From: Pullilachnospira_A gallistercoris
GTDB lineage: Bacteria > Bacillota > Clostridia > Lachnospirales > Lachnospiraceae
NCBI GenBank assembly: GCA_018712125.1
Contig: DVHM01000114.1
Coordinates: 1-27,964, forward strand
Length of the DNA: 27,964 nucleotides
Reading direction: 5' to 3'
In this document: positions 1 through 7,687 of the stretch, one piece after another
Position numbering within the stretch: the stretch's first letter is position 1
Layout of the letters: the number at the start of each line of letters is the position of its first letter
Translations under genes and position numbers: made by a program
The notes under the pieces: model-generated
Databases searched by the model: none
What the model was told of the DNA's origin: nothing
The model's input: the letters and a program-made list of their open reading frames with translations, nothing else

Positions 1-1
1 G

Positions 2-1264
2 CAGAAGCAGCGGGTGGCCTTCGCCGGCGTCATGGTGGACGATGTGGACGTGCTGCTCTTTGATGAGCCCCTGGCCAATCTGGATCCCGCCACGGGAAAG
101 ACGGCCATCGACCTGATCGACCGGATTCAGAAGCAGTCCCAGAAGACGGTGGTCATTATCGAACATCGTCTGGAGGATGTACTCTACCGCCATGTGGACC
201 GCATTGTGGTGGTGGCTGAGGGACGGATCGTCGCGGACATGACGCCGGATGAGCTGATGGCGACGCAGCAGCTGTCGGAACTCGGTATCCGGGAGCCCCT
301 CTATGTGACGGCCATGAAGTATGCGGGGATTTCCATCACGCCTCAGATGCGGGCGGGGCAGCTCCAGACCTTGGTCATCGACGATGAAATCCGCCGGAAG
401 ATTCAGGCCTGGTGTGAAAAACCGGTGCCGACCGGCAGGCCGGCGGGGGAGGAGATCCTTGCGGTAAAGCACCTGAGCTTCCAGTACACGAAGAGCCGGA
501 AGATCCTGCAGGATGTGAACCTCTCCATCAAGTCCGGCGAGATGGTCAGCATTGTGGGAACCAACGGCGCGGGAAAGAGCACGCTGGCCAAGGTTATCTG
601 CGGTTTTGTGACGGAGGACGAGGGAGAGATTCTCTTCGAGGGGAAATCCTTAAAGGGACAGACCATCAAGGAGCGGTCGCAGTACATAAGTTATGTGATG
701 CAGAACCCGAACCAGATGATCTGTAAACCCATGATCTTCGACGAGGTGGCTCTGGGTCTGCGCATCCGGGGAGAACTGTCTGAGGAGGAGATCAGAGAGC
801 GGGTGGAACATGCCCTGAAAATCTGCGGGCTTTATCCCTTCCGCAAATGGCCGGTGTCAGCCTTGAGTTTCGGTCAGAAAAAGAGAGTGACCATCGCCTC
901 CATGCTGGTTATGAACCCGAAGGTGCTGATTCTCGATGAGCCCACCGCGGGACAGGACTATCGGCATTACACGGAGATCATGGAATTTCTGAAGGAGCTG
1001 AACCAGCAGGGCGTGACGATTATCCTGATTACCCACGATATGCACCTGATGCTGGAGTACACACCCCATGCTATCGTAATCAACGGCGGAAAAAAGATCG
1101 GGGACAGCACGGCGGTGGATATTCTGACCAACGAAGAGATTGCCAATGCGGCCAGCCTGAAACTGACCAGCCTCTACGAATTCGGCCTGAAGCTGGGACT
1201 GAAAGATCCCCAGGGACTGGTGCAGCACTTTATCGACTATGAGAGGGAGGTGTGCCGGGGATGA
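2..1264 (+). CDS. ECF transporter double ATPase (EcfA-type fused ABC ATPases), 5' partial
   Basis: Energy-coupling ATPase of an ECF importer, with two ABC domains in one chain (YkoD-like layout). The gene runs off the left edge: the first complete codons at 2-13 read QKQR, the end of an ABC signature, so the first Walker A is missing from the window. Domain 1 shows Walker B (LLFDEP, about 53-70) and an H-loop (IIEH, about 155-166). Domain 2 is complete: Walker A GTNGAGKST at 557-583, Q-loop in VMQNPNQM, signature LSFGQKKR near 865-888, Walker B LILDEPTAGQD near 929-961 and H-loop ITHD. The stop overlaps the ATG of the next gene (ATGA), so translation of the two is probably coupled. The protein sits on the inner face of the membrane and drives uptake together with EcfT. 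Substrate is set by the S component at 3037-3594. The family call is secure; the 5' end is unknown. Confidence 0.93.
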   Translation, partial: QKQRVAFAGVMVDDVDVLLFDEPLANLDPATGKTAIDLIDRIQKQSQKTVVIIEHRLEDVLYRHVDRIVVVAEGRIVADMTPDELMATQQLSELGIREPLYVTAMKYAGISITPQMRAGQLQTLVIDDEIRRKIQAWCEKPVPTGRPAGEEILAVKHLSFQYTKSRKILQDVNLSIKSGEMVSIVGTNGAGKSTLAKVICGFVTEDEGEILFEGKSLKGQTIKERSQYISYVMQNPNQMICKPMIFDEVALGLRIRGELSEEEIRERVEHALKICGLYPFRKWPVSALSFGQKKRVTIASMLVMNPKVLILDEPTAGQDYRHYTEIMEFLKELNQQGVTIILITHDMHLMLEYTPHAIVINGGKKIGDSTAVDILTNEEIANAASLKLTSLYEFGLKLGLKDPQGLVQHFIDYEREVCRG

Positions 1265-2106
1265 TGAAGAGCAAACTGTTTGACTACGTGGAGCGGGACA
1301 ATTTTATCTACAATCTGTCGGGAGTCACAAAGCTTCTGGGGTTTCTGTTTCTGACTTTCGGATCCATGTATGCCTATGATATCCGTATCGGAGTCATCAT
1401 CATGATTTTTTCCTTTGCGGTGCTTCACTGGGCGGAGATCAAGTTTTCGCAGATCAAAGTCATGATGTACTATGTGGCTGCCTTTCTGGTGCTGAACTTT
1501 ATTCTCACCTTCGTGTTCAGCCCCCAGTACGCGGTGGAACTCTACGGGACAAAGCATGAGATTTTTGCCATCGCGGGAAATTATGTGGTTACCTGGGAGC
1601 AGCTTTTGTATCAGCTGACCAAGACGGTCAAGTATGCCGCGGTGGTGCCGCTGGGTATGCTGTTTCTGCTGACCACCAATCCCAGCGAGTTCGCGGCGTC
1701 CTTAAACGGGATGAAGGTCAACTACAAGGCGGCCTATGCGGTGTCTCTGACACTGCGCTACTTCCCGGACATGGTAAGGGATTACAACGATATCGCCCTG
1801 GCGCAGCAGAGCCGCGGACTGGATCTGTCCAAAAAGGAGAAGATCGGAACCCGGATCAAGAATGTGGTCAACATCTGTATTCCGCTGATTTTCTCCACCC
1901 TTACGAGAATCGAGATCATCACCAACGCCATGGATCTGCGGGGATTCGGCAAGTATAAGAAGCGTACCTGGTATTCCAGGAAGAAATTCAGCAAAGCGGA
2001 TTACGGCTGCATCATCTTCTGCGTTGCTGTCTTTGTGGGAATTATCCTGTTCTGCCAGCTCCACAATCACGGAAGATTCTGGAATCCTTTCGTGTATGGC
2101 ATGTGA
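1261..2106 (+). CDS. ecfT: ECF transporter transmembrane component EcfT
   Basis: Membrane scaffold of the ECF importer that links the ATPases to the substrate-binding S protein. The protein has about 281 residues with hydrophobic segments in the N-terminal half and at the far C-terminus. It carries the CbiQ/EcfT coupling-helix signature, with two Ala-Arg/Ser-Arg-Gly type motifs: AQQSRGLD near 1800-1824 and AMDLRGFG near 1927-1950. These short helices insert into grooves of the two ATPase domains in known EcfT proteins. I start it at ATG 1261 because GAGGGAGGTG at 1243-1252 is well placed for it; an upstream in-frame GTG at 1252 lies inside that ribosome binding site. ATG 1264 is also possible. 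It overlaps the preceding stop codon by four bases. Confidence 0.9.
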   Translation: MMKSKLFDYVERDNFIYNLSGVTKLLGFLFLTFGSMYAYDIRIGVIIMIFSFAVLHWAEIKFSQIKVMMYYVAAFLVLNFILTFVFSPQYAVELYGTKHEIFAIAGNYVVTWEQLLYQLTKTVKYAAVVPLGMLFLLTTNPSEFAASLNGMKVNYKAAYAVSLTLRYFPDMVRDYNDIALAQQSRGLDLSKKEKIGTRIKNVVNICIPLIFSTLTRIEIITNAMDLRGFGKYKKRTWYSRKKFSKADYGCIIFCVAVFVGIILFCQLHNHGRFWNPFVYGM

Positions 2107-2164
2107 CATGCCGGTGCAGTGCCGGCGGCAAGAGAGCAGAGGAAAAGAGAGAGGAGACAGACTT

Positions 2165-3013
2165 ATGAACAGGAATGAAAAACCGATCCTGGTCTTTCAG
2201 ACAGATTTTACCTACGCGGAGGGGGCAGTCAGCTCCATGTACGGGGTGGTCAAGACGGTGGACCGGGAACTGGAGATCATGGATGGAACCCATCAGATTC
2301 CCCAGTATGACACCTGGAGCGCCAGTTACCGGCTTTACCAGAGCCTGCCCTTCTGGCCGAAGGGGACGATCTACGTCTCGGTGGTGGATCCCGGGGTGGG
2401 GACAAAGCGCAGGGCCTGCGTGGCGAGAACCTCGGACGGCCATTATGTGGTCAGCCCGGACAACGGGAGCCTGACTCATCTGAAGCGCTATATCGGGATC
2501 GAGGAGGTGCGGGAGATTGACGAGAGCGTCAACCGGCTGAAGAGTACCCGGGGAACCAGCGTTTTCCACGGCAGAGATCTGTTTGGCTACACCGCGGCCC
2601 GTCTGGCCTCGGGCATCATCGACTTTGAGGGTGTGGGGCCGGCCTATCCGGTGGAGGAGATCGTGGAACATCCCATCGCGGAGCCGAAAATTTCCGACGG
2701 AAAAGCGGAGGGGATTTTTGAGATCAAGGATCCGAATTTCGGCAACGCCTGGACCAACATTCCGCTGGAGGATTTTGAGCGGGCCGGATTTTCCTATGGG
2801 GATACGCTTCATGTGACGATCTGCCATGGAGGGGAAAAAATCTTTGAGAAGGACGTTCTTTTTGAAAAAACCTTTGGATTTGTTGCCATTTCAGAGCCAA
2901 TCATATATAATAACGAGCTGATGAAGGTATCGCTGGCTGTGAGCCAGGGCAATTTCTGCGAGAAGTATCACGTGGATTTCGGCCCGGACTGGACAGTGAC
3001 CTTTACCAAATAA
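2165..3013 (+). CDS. SAM hydroxide adenosyltransferase (DUF62 / SAM hydrolase family)
   Basis: Predicted to split S-adenosylmethionine with hydroxide into adenosine and methionine in the cytoplasm. The 282-residue length fits the family. The N-terminal QTDF motif is present. The catalytic triad known from this family is visible: Asp75 in VVDPGVGT, Arg82 or Arg83 just after it, and His135 in VFHGRDLF. A PDNG loop at 98-101 is also conserved. The start at 2165 follows GAGAGGAGACAG with good spacing; an in-frame ATG at 2024 lies inside ecfT and was not used. It sits between ecfT and the S-component gene, which suggests the transported compound is tied to SAM products (inference). Family assignment is strong. 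The physiological role in this operon is not known from the sequence. Confidence 0.9.
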   Translation: MNRNEKPILVFQTDFTYAEGAVSSMYGVVKTVDRELEIMDGTHQIPQYDTWSASYRLYQSLPFWPKGTIYVSVVDPGVGTKRRACVARTSDGHYVVSPDNGSLTHLKRYIGIEEVREIDESVNRLKSTRGTSVFHGRDLFGYTAARLASGIIDFEGVGPAYPVEEIVEHPIAEPKISDGKAEGIFEIKDPNFGNAWTNIPLEDFERAGFSYGDTLHVTICHGGEKIFEKDVLFEKTFGFVAISEPIIYNNELMKVSLAVSQGNFCEKYHVDFGPDWTVTFTK

Positions 3014-3036
3014 TACATAAAGAAAGAGGTAGTGTT

Positions 3037-3594
3037 ATGAAAAAATTGTTTTCTTTCAACACCAAGACATTGGTGGCTACGGGACTGGGCGCAGCGCTCT
3101 TTACGCTGCTGTTCATGTTTGTGAAGATCCCTACCGGCATCCCGAATACAGAGATCCAGACCGCGTACGGCATCGGCGCTTTCTTCGCGGCTCTCTTCGG
3201 ACCCATTGCGGGCTTCCTGATCGCGTTCATCGGCCATGCCCTGTCTGACGCGGTTCAGTACGGTTCTCCCTGGTGGAGCTGGGTTATCGCCTCCGGCTTT
3301 ACCTGTTTCATCATCGGTTTCAGCTATCCGAAGCTTAAGGTGGAGGATGGAGAGTTCTCCGTGAAGGATGCTGTCCGCTTCAACGTGATCCAGATCATCG
3401 CAAACGTGATCGCATGGGTTGTGATTTCCCCGGTGCTGGATATCGTAATCTACAGCGAGCCGGCAAACCTGGTATTCGCACAGGGTATTGTGGCTGCCAT
3501 CTCCAACGCGATTTCCGCGGGTGTGATCGGCACGGTTCTTCTGGTGCTCTACAGCAAGACCAGATCCAAGAAGGGAAGCCTGACCCAGGAGTAA
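3037..3594 (+). CDS. ECF transporter S component, UPF0397 / riboflavin-type family
   Basis: Substrate-binding membrane subunit of the ECF importer encoded just upstream. The protein has 185 residues, about five or six hydrophobic segments and a short basic C-terminus. The family-typical stretch NTEIQTAYG followed by FFAALFGPIAGFL and FIGHALSD (about residues 38-70) marks it as UPF0397-like. Databases usually label this family an ECF riboflavin-type S component, but the SAM-cleaving enzyme in the same operon leaves the substrate open: riboflavin, or a nucleoside or sulfur compound. ATG 3037 has AGAAAGAGG at 3021-3029. It lies 23 bp after the preceding stop and converges on greA. Confidence 0.85.
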   Translation: MKKLFSFNTKTLVATGLGAALFTLLFMFVKIPTGIPNTEIQTAYGIGAFFAALFGPIAGFLIAFIGHALSDAVQYGSPWWSWVIASGFTCFIIGFSYPKLKVEDGEFSVKDAVRFNVIQIIANVIAWVVISPVLDIVIYSEPANLVFAQGIVAAISNAISAGVIGTVLLVLYSKTRSKKGSLTQE

Positions 3595-3624
3595 CAGGCA
3601 TTTGGCCGGCGGCAGGCCGGCAGA

Positions 3625-4128
3625 TCAGTAGCGCTTAATCTGATCATCCTTGTCGTCCGTGGTCTTATCGATTTTTCGGATGACGACATCATAGGAGTAG
3701 GAGGGATTGACTACCACGGTAGCGGTCTCTCCTACTTTTTTGCCCCGGATGGCGGAGCCGAGAGGTGATTCGATGCTGATCAGGCCCTTCTGGGAGTTGC
3801 TCCGGATCGAAGTGACCAGCTTGTAGGTCTCCTCCGCATCGTCCTCGGGGATGTAGATGGTAACGGTATTGTTGATGCCAACTTCGTCGGCGGAGGAGCG
3901 GTCGGATACGATGGTGGCGTTTTTGAGCATACGCTCCAGATAGCGGATCCTGGACTCATTCTGATTTTTGTCCTTTTTTGCCGCGTAATATTCAAAGTTC
4001 TCGCTGAGATCTCCCTGAGCCCGCGCCTCCTTGACGGCCTCGATGGCGCTCTTTCGCACCACCAGCTTGCGGTATTCTATTTCCTTTTTTATCTTTTCCA
4101 CATCGGATGCAGTCAAACGTTCTCCCAT
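3625..4128 (-). CDS. greA: Transcription elongation factor GreA
   Basis: Rescues backtracked RNA polymerase by stimulating transcript cleavage in the secondary channel. The 167 residues fit the usual length of about 158. The N-terminal coiled-coil hairpin carries GDLSEN at 39-44, with the acidic tip residues Asp40 and Glu43 that position the catalytic magnesium. The C-terminal FKBP-like domain has SPLGSAIRGKKVGE, matching the family's PLGxALxGKxxGD block. The start at 4128 is preceded by a clean AGGAGG (plus-strand CCTCCT at 4137-4142); upstream in-frame codons read through promoter-like DNA and were not used. It is divergent from the glycan locus and convergent with the ECF operon, so it is probably transcribed alone. 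Confidence 0.95.
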   Translation of the reverse strand: MGERLTASDVEKIKKEIEYRKLVVRKSAIEAVKEARAQGDLSENFEYYAAKKDKNQNESRIRYLERMLKNATIVSDRSSADEVGINNTVTIYIPEDDAEETYKLVTSIRSNSQKGLISIESPLGSAIRGKKVGETATVVVNPSYSYDVVIRKIDKTTDDKDDQIKRY

Positions 4129-4195
4129 AATAGATGCCTCCTGTCCATCTGTTTTTGTCTGATTTGACGGGCTTTGAGAATGGCCCGACGTTTCC

Positions 4196-4225
4196 ATTCT
4201 ACTCCCCGGGGAGGGGAAAAGGCAA
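4196..4225 (-). promoter_or_regulatory. Candidate sigma-A promoter for greA
   Basis: On the minus strand, TTGCCT (4220-4225) is separated by 18 bases from TAGAAT (4196-4201), four and five matches to the consensus -35 and -10. Transcription would start near 4189, giving about a 60-base leader before the greA ATG at 4128. Read by eye only. Confidence 0.45.
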
Positions 4226-4264
4226 GGCGAAAACAGGGAAAATACACGGGAAGGGCAAAAAAGT

Positions 4265-4293
4265 CTGTTAAAAAAAGAAAAGTATGATAAAAT
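4265..4293 (+). promoter_or_regulatory. Candidate sigma-A promoter for the glycan locus
   Basis: CTGTTA (4265-4270), a 17-base spacer, then TAAAAT (4288-4293), in an A-rich patch that contrasts with the GC-rich coding DNA around it. It lies 40 bases upstream of the first GT2 gene. The layout closely matches the promoter before the second GT2 gene (26971-26999). The -35 match is weak (three of six). Confidence 0.4.
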
Positions 4294-4332
4294 AGACAAA
4301 GTAAAACTTAGAGTAAAGGAATGGGAGACGAT

Positions 4333-5055
4333 ATGGGAATCAGCGTAGTTTTGTTAGCCTACAGGGAAGAGGAGAATCTGAGAGTCCTTCTGCCGAAGAT
4401 CAAAGAGGAAGTGGAGAAGTGCGGCGAGGAGTATGAGATTCTGGTGGTGGACACGGCAAAGCCTCTGGACAATACAAAGGACGTCTGCCGGGAGTTCGGC
4501 GCCAGATATATCAACCAGAAGTATCCCGGATTCGGCGGTGCTTTCCGGACGGCCATCAAGTGCGCCAACAAGAACAAATTTCTGATTATGGACAGCGACG
4601 GCTCGCATCCGCCCGCAAAGATACCGGAGATCTACGAGAAATTTGTGCAGGGCAAATACGATGTGGTCATCGGTTCCCGCTATGTGAAGGGTGGAAAGAC
4701 CAACGATGCCTTCACATCCATTGTCATGAGTCATATGCTGAATTTCGCTTTCCGCATCTGTCTGGGCCTTCAGGCGAAGGATCTGTCCACCGACTATCGG
4801 ATGTACCATACCCGTCAGTTGAAAAAGGTGGATCTGGAATGTGAGAACTACGATGTGCTGGAGGAAGTGCTTCTGAAATTGAAGCTGAATAAGCAAGACA
4901 GAAAACTTCTGATTGGCGAGGTGCCCATCGATTTCCAGAAGCGGATGTACGGGGAGTCCAAGCGGCAGCTGGGTAAGTTCATCATCAGCTACCTGAAGAC
5001 TATTGTGCGGCTGACCTTCATGCGGATCAGAAGCTCATTCCGGAAGAAGAAATAA
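4333..5055 (+). CDS. GT2 family glycosyltransferase, DPM1/GtrB-like polyprenyl-phosphate sugar transferase
   Basis: Likely moves a sugar from a nucleotide donor to undecaprenyl phosphate on the cytoplasmic face. The 240-residue protein is a single GT-A domain. It has an N-terminal ISVVLLAYREEENL strand-loop, the family FGGAFRTAI motif near 67-75, a metal-binding DSD at 87-89, and VIGSRYVKGG typical of dolichol-phosphate-mannose-synthase-like enzymes. No clear membrane segment is present, only a basic C-terminus. I use ATG 4333 because the in-frame ATG at 4321 has its AAAGGA only one base away, while 4333 has GGGAG at 4323-4327. A GtrA-type gene follows 24 bp later, the usual partner for flipping the lipid-linked sugar. 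Sugar identity cannot be read from sequence. Confidence 0.88.
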   Translation: MGISVVLLAYREEENLRVLLPKIKEEVEKCGEEYEILVVDTAKPLDNTKDVCREFGARYINQKYPGFGGAFRTAIKCANKNKFLIMDSDGSHPPAKIPEIYEKFVQGKYDVVIGSRYVKGGKTNDAFTSIVMSHMLNFAFRICLGLQAKDLSTDYRMYHTRQLKKVDLECENYDVLEEVLLKLKLNKQDRKLLIGEVPIDFQKRMYGESKRQLGKFIISYLKTIVRLTFMRIRSSFRKKK

Positions 5056-5079
5056 AGACAGGAAGAAGAGGAATTCGTT

Positions 5080-5535
5080 GTGAAAAAATTACTGGAACAG
5101 ATCCTGAAATTTGGCGTGGTGGGCGTTGTCTGCTTTGTCATCGACTTTGTGATTACCATGGTAATGTCCACGGTTCTGCGGGAAATATTTTCCATGGGGA
5201 CATCCCGGGCGGCGCTGGTGGCTGCGTTCTTCGGATTTGTGATCTCCGTTATTGTAAACTATCTTCTGTCCATGAAGTATGTGTTCGTCCGCAAGGAGGA
5301 TATGGACAGGCGGAAAGAATTTATTATTTTTGTGATCTTAAGCGCTTTCGGTCTCGTGCTCAACGAGGTCATCATCAAGGTGTGTCTGGATGTGATTTAT
5401 GTAAACTGGCAGTGGCTGCAAAGCTTTGCCGGCCCCACGCTGGCCACGGCGGGAGCGAAGATCGTGGCCACGGCGGTGGTTATGGTTTACAACTTCGTGA
5501 CCAGAAAGATTTTCCTGGAGCAGAAGGACGCCTGA
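5080..5535 (+). CDS. GtrA-family membrane protein (putative polyprenyl-phosphate-sugar flippase)
   Basis: A 151-residue, four-pass membrane protein of the GtrA type. The first segment has the family pattern KFGVVGVVCFVIDF at about 10-23, and the second carries NYLLSMKYVF near 62-71, both typical of GtrA. The C-terminal segment ends in YNFVTRKIFLE, matching the family's NFxxxRxxVF ending. These proteins are thought to flip sugar-phosphate-undecaprenol made by a neighbouring GT2 enzyme; here that enzyme is directly upstream. The start is GTG 5080, supported by GGAAGAAGAGG at 5061-5071. The product probably supplies lipid-linked sugar to the multi-pass transferases encoded downstream (inference). 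Confidence 0.88.
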   Translation: MKKLLEQILKFGVVGVVCFVIDFVITMVMSTVLREIFSMGTSRAALVAAFFGFVISVIVNYLLSMKYVFVRKEDMDRRKEFIIFVILSAFGLVLNEVIIKVCLDVIYVNWQWLQSFAGPTLATAGAKIVATAVVMVYNFVTRKIFLEQKDA

Positions 5536-5611
5536 GGCGGCTTCTGGCTGGCGGCAGATTGCGACCGGGTCCAATCGGGAATGGAAATGTGTGGAAGAGA
5601 GGTCGGATTTC

Positions 5612-6577
5612 ATGAAAAAGATTCTGATTACCGGATTTTCCGGGTTTGTGGGACGGCATTTTCTGGATTATCTTTACGGAAAGGGAGAAGAGTGTGAGGT
5701 TCTCGGGGTGGATATCAATCCACCCAAATTTGATCTTCACGGATATAACGGGGTTCTCAAGATCGGATTTCGCAAGATGAACCTGCTGGATGAGCAGGCC
5801 TTCGAGGATGTGATTGCGGCATTCTGCCCTGATGAGGTACTGCATCTGGCATCCTTTTCCAGTGTGGCTTACAGCTGGAAACATCCGGCGGAGTGTTTCA
5901 ACAACAACACCCGGATTTTCCTGAATCTGACGGAAGCTCTGCGCAGGCACGGCATGGAAAGCTGCCGGGTATTGTCGGTGGGATCTTCCGAGGAGTACGG
6001 CAATGTGTCGGAGAATATGCTTCCGCTGCGGGAAGACATGCCTCTGACGCCGGTCAGCCCCTACGCTGTGGCCCGGGTGTCCCAGGAGATGATGTCGAAA
6101 GTGTTGGCGGACAGTTACGGTATGCAGATCATGCTGACCCGCTCCTTTAATCATATCGGGCCTTATCAGGACGAGCGGTTTGTGGTGCCAAGCTTTGTGC
6201 AGCGGATCCTTTGTCTGAAGAAGTCCGGAAACACTTCGGGGGAGATTGAGACCGGGGATGTATCCATCGTCCGGGATTTTGTGGATGTGCGGGATGTGGT
6301 GCGGGCCTACGACATGCTGCTGGAGCGGGGAACCCCCGGGGAAGTCTACAATATCGCAAGCGGCCGGGGCGTGCGGCTTTCCGAGATCATTGAGGAGATC
6401 GGCCGTCAGGTGGGCGTGCGGGTGACCAGCCGCGTCAACCCGGAGTTTGTCCGTCCCGACGACAACCGCGTCATCATCGGATCCCCGGAGAAAATCGGGC
6501 GGGAGTTGGACTGGAAGGCAGAGATCCCACTGGAGAAAACCATAGCGGATATGATTACCTGTATGGAACTGCAGTGA
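5612..6577 (+). CDS. rmd: GDP-4-keto-6-deoxymannose reductase-like SDR epimerase (Rmd-like)
   Basis: Extended short-chain dehydrogenase/reductase, 321 residues. It likely reduces GDP-4-keto-6-deoxy-D-mannose to GDP-D-rhamnose in the cytoplasm. The NAD(P)-binding TGFSGFVG motif is at 8-15, the Ser region at SVGSSEEYG (122-130), and the active-site Tyr is Tyr151. The C-terminal half, with TRSFNHIGP, VRDFVDVRDVVRAY and YNIASG, resembles Rmd rather than Fcl. The gene directly precedes gmd, which makes its substrate. Odd point: the catalytic YxxxK is YAVAR, with Arg155 (codon CGG at 6074-6076) in place of Lys. The start at 5612 follows GAGAGG; an in-frame ATG at 5591 has no good site. A related epimerase on another nucleotide sugar remains possible. 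Confidence 0.8.
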   Translation: MKKILITGFSGFVGRHFLDYLYGKGEECEVLGVDINPPKFDLHGYNGVLKIGFRKMNLLDEQAFEDVIAAFCPDEVLHLASFSSVAYSWKHPAECFNNNTRIFLNLTEALRRHGMESCRVLSVGSSEEYGNVSENMLPLREDMPLTPVSPYAVARVSQEMMSKVLADSYGMQIMLTRSFNHIGPYQDERFVVPSFVQRILCLKKSGNTSGEIETGDVSIVRDFVDVRDVVRAYDMLLERGTPGEVYNIASGRGVRLSEIIEEIGRQVGVRVTSRVNPEFVRPDDNRVIIGSPEKIGRELDWKAEIPLEKTIADMITCMELQ

Positions 6578-6631
6578 CACAGGTATAAGGATAAAAATAA
6601 CAGAAAATTCAGAAAAAGGAGAACATGCAAC

Positions 6632-7678
6632 ATGGCAAAGAAAGCGCTTATCACAGGTATCACAGGGCAGGACGGAAGCTATCTGGCGGAATTTCTGCTG
6701 GAGAAGGGATATGAGGTGCACGGAGTTATCCGCCGTTCCTCGGTGTCCACCACGGAGCGAATCGATCATCTGATCGCGGCGGGCAGCATCCGCCTTCACG
6801 ACGGGGATCTGTCGGATTCCTCCAGCATCATCCGGATTGTGAACGAGGTGCAGCCGGATGAGATCTACAATCTGGCGGCTCAGTCCCATGTGCAGGTCAG
6901 CTTTGACGCCGCGGAGTACACCGGAGATGTGGACGCGCTGGGCGTTCTGCGGATTCTGGAGGCGGTGCACATGCTGGGACTGGACAAAAAGACCCGCATC
7001 TATCAGGCGTCCACTTCAGAGCTTTACGGCAAGGTGGAGGAGTGCCCCCAGTCGGAGACGACACCCTTCCATCCCTACAGCCCTTACGCAGTGGCAAAGC
7101 AGTACGGTTACTGGATGATCAAGGAGTATCGGGAGGCTTACGGCATGTTCGCCTGCAACGGTATTCTCTTCAACCATGAGTCCGAGCGCCGGGGAGAGAC
7201 CTTCGTGACCAGAAAGATTACGCTGGCGGCGGGAAGAATTGCCTGCGGCCTTCAGGATCATCTGGAGCTGGGCAATCTGGATTCCCTCAGAGACTGGGGA
7301 TATGCAAAGGATTATGTGGAGTGCATGTGGCTGATCCTGCAACAGGACGAGCCCGACGATTTCGTCATTGCCACCGGTGTGCAGCATACAGTGCGCGAGT
7401 TTACCGAGCTGGCATTCAAACATGTGGGAATCGAGCTTCGCTGGGAAGGCCAGGGCATGGAGGAGAAAGGCTATGACAAAGCTACCGGCAAGATGCTGGT
7501 TTGCGTGAATCCTCAGTGGTTCCGACCCACAGACGTGGTCAATCTCTGGGGAGATCCCACCAAGGCGAGAACGAAACTCGGCTGGAATCCCCAGAAGACC
7601 AGCTACGAGGAACTGGTAAGAATCATGGCACAGCACGATCTTCAGCTGGCAAAGAAGGAAGCGGCACAGCAGGGATAA
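6632..7678 (+). CDS. gmd: GDP-mannose 4,6-dehydratase
   Basis: Converts GDP-D-mannose to GDP-4-keto-6-deoxy-D-mannose, the branch point to GDP-D-rhamnose or GDP-L-fucose. The 348 residues are full length. The N-terminus has TGITGQDGSYLAE, a GMD hallmark. The catalytic set Thr128, Glu130, Tyr152 and Lys156 is present with the same spacing as in E. coli Gmd. FNHESERRGETFVTRKI and the RDWGYAKDYV segment are also typical. AAAAGGAGAA at 6614-6623 places the start at 6632. It lies 54 bp after rmd and 9 bp before an acyltransferase gene. With the Rmd-like neighbour, and no Fcl/WcaG gene seen, GDP-D-rhamnose is the most likely end product. Confidence 0.96.
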   Translation: MAKKALITGITGQDGSYLAEFLLEKGYEVHGVIRRSSVSTTERIDHLIAAGSIRLHDGDLSDSSSIIRIVNEVQPDEIYNLAAQSHVQVSFDAAEYTGDVDALGVLRILEAVHMLGLDKKTRIYQASTSELYGKVEECPQSETTPFHPYSPYAVAKQYGYWMIKEYREAYGMFACNGILFNHESERRGETFVTRKITLAAGRIACGLQDHLELGNLDSLRDWGYAKDYVECMWLILQQDEPDDFVIATGVQHTVREFTELAFKHVGIELRWEGQGMEEKGYDKATGKMLVCVNPQWFRPTDVVNLWGDPTKARTKLGWNPQKTSYEELVRIMAQHDLQLAKKEAAQQG

Positions 7679-7687
7679 AGGCGGAAA

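Noticed and set aside
3605..3621. GCCGGC-GGCAG-GCCGGC hairpin between the S-component gene and greA as a two-way terminator
   Set aside because: The stem is only six pairs and no T-run follows on either strand, so I do not call an intrinsic terminator.
5612..6577. GDP-L-fucose synthase (Fcl/WcaG) for the gene before gmd
   Set aside because: The C-terminal half matches the Rmd pattern (FNHIGP, VRDFVDVRDVV, YNIASG), and the epimerase-specific features of Fcl were not seen.
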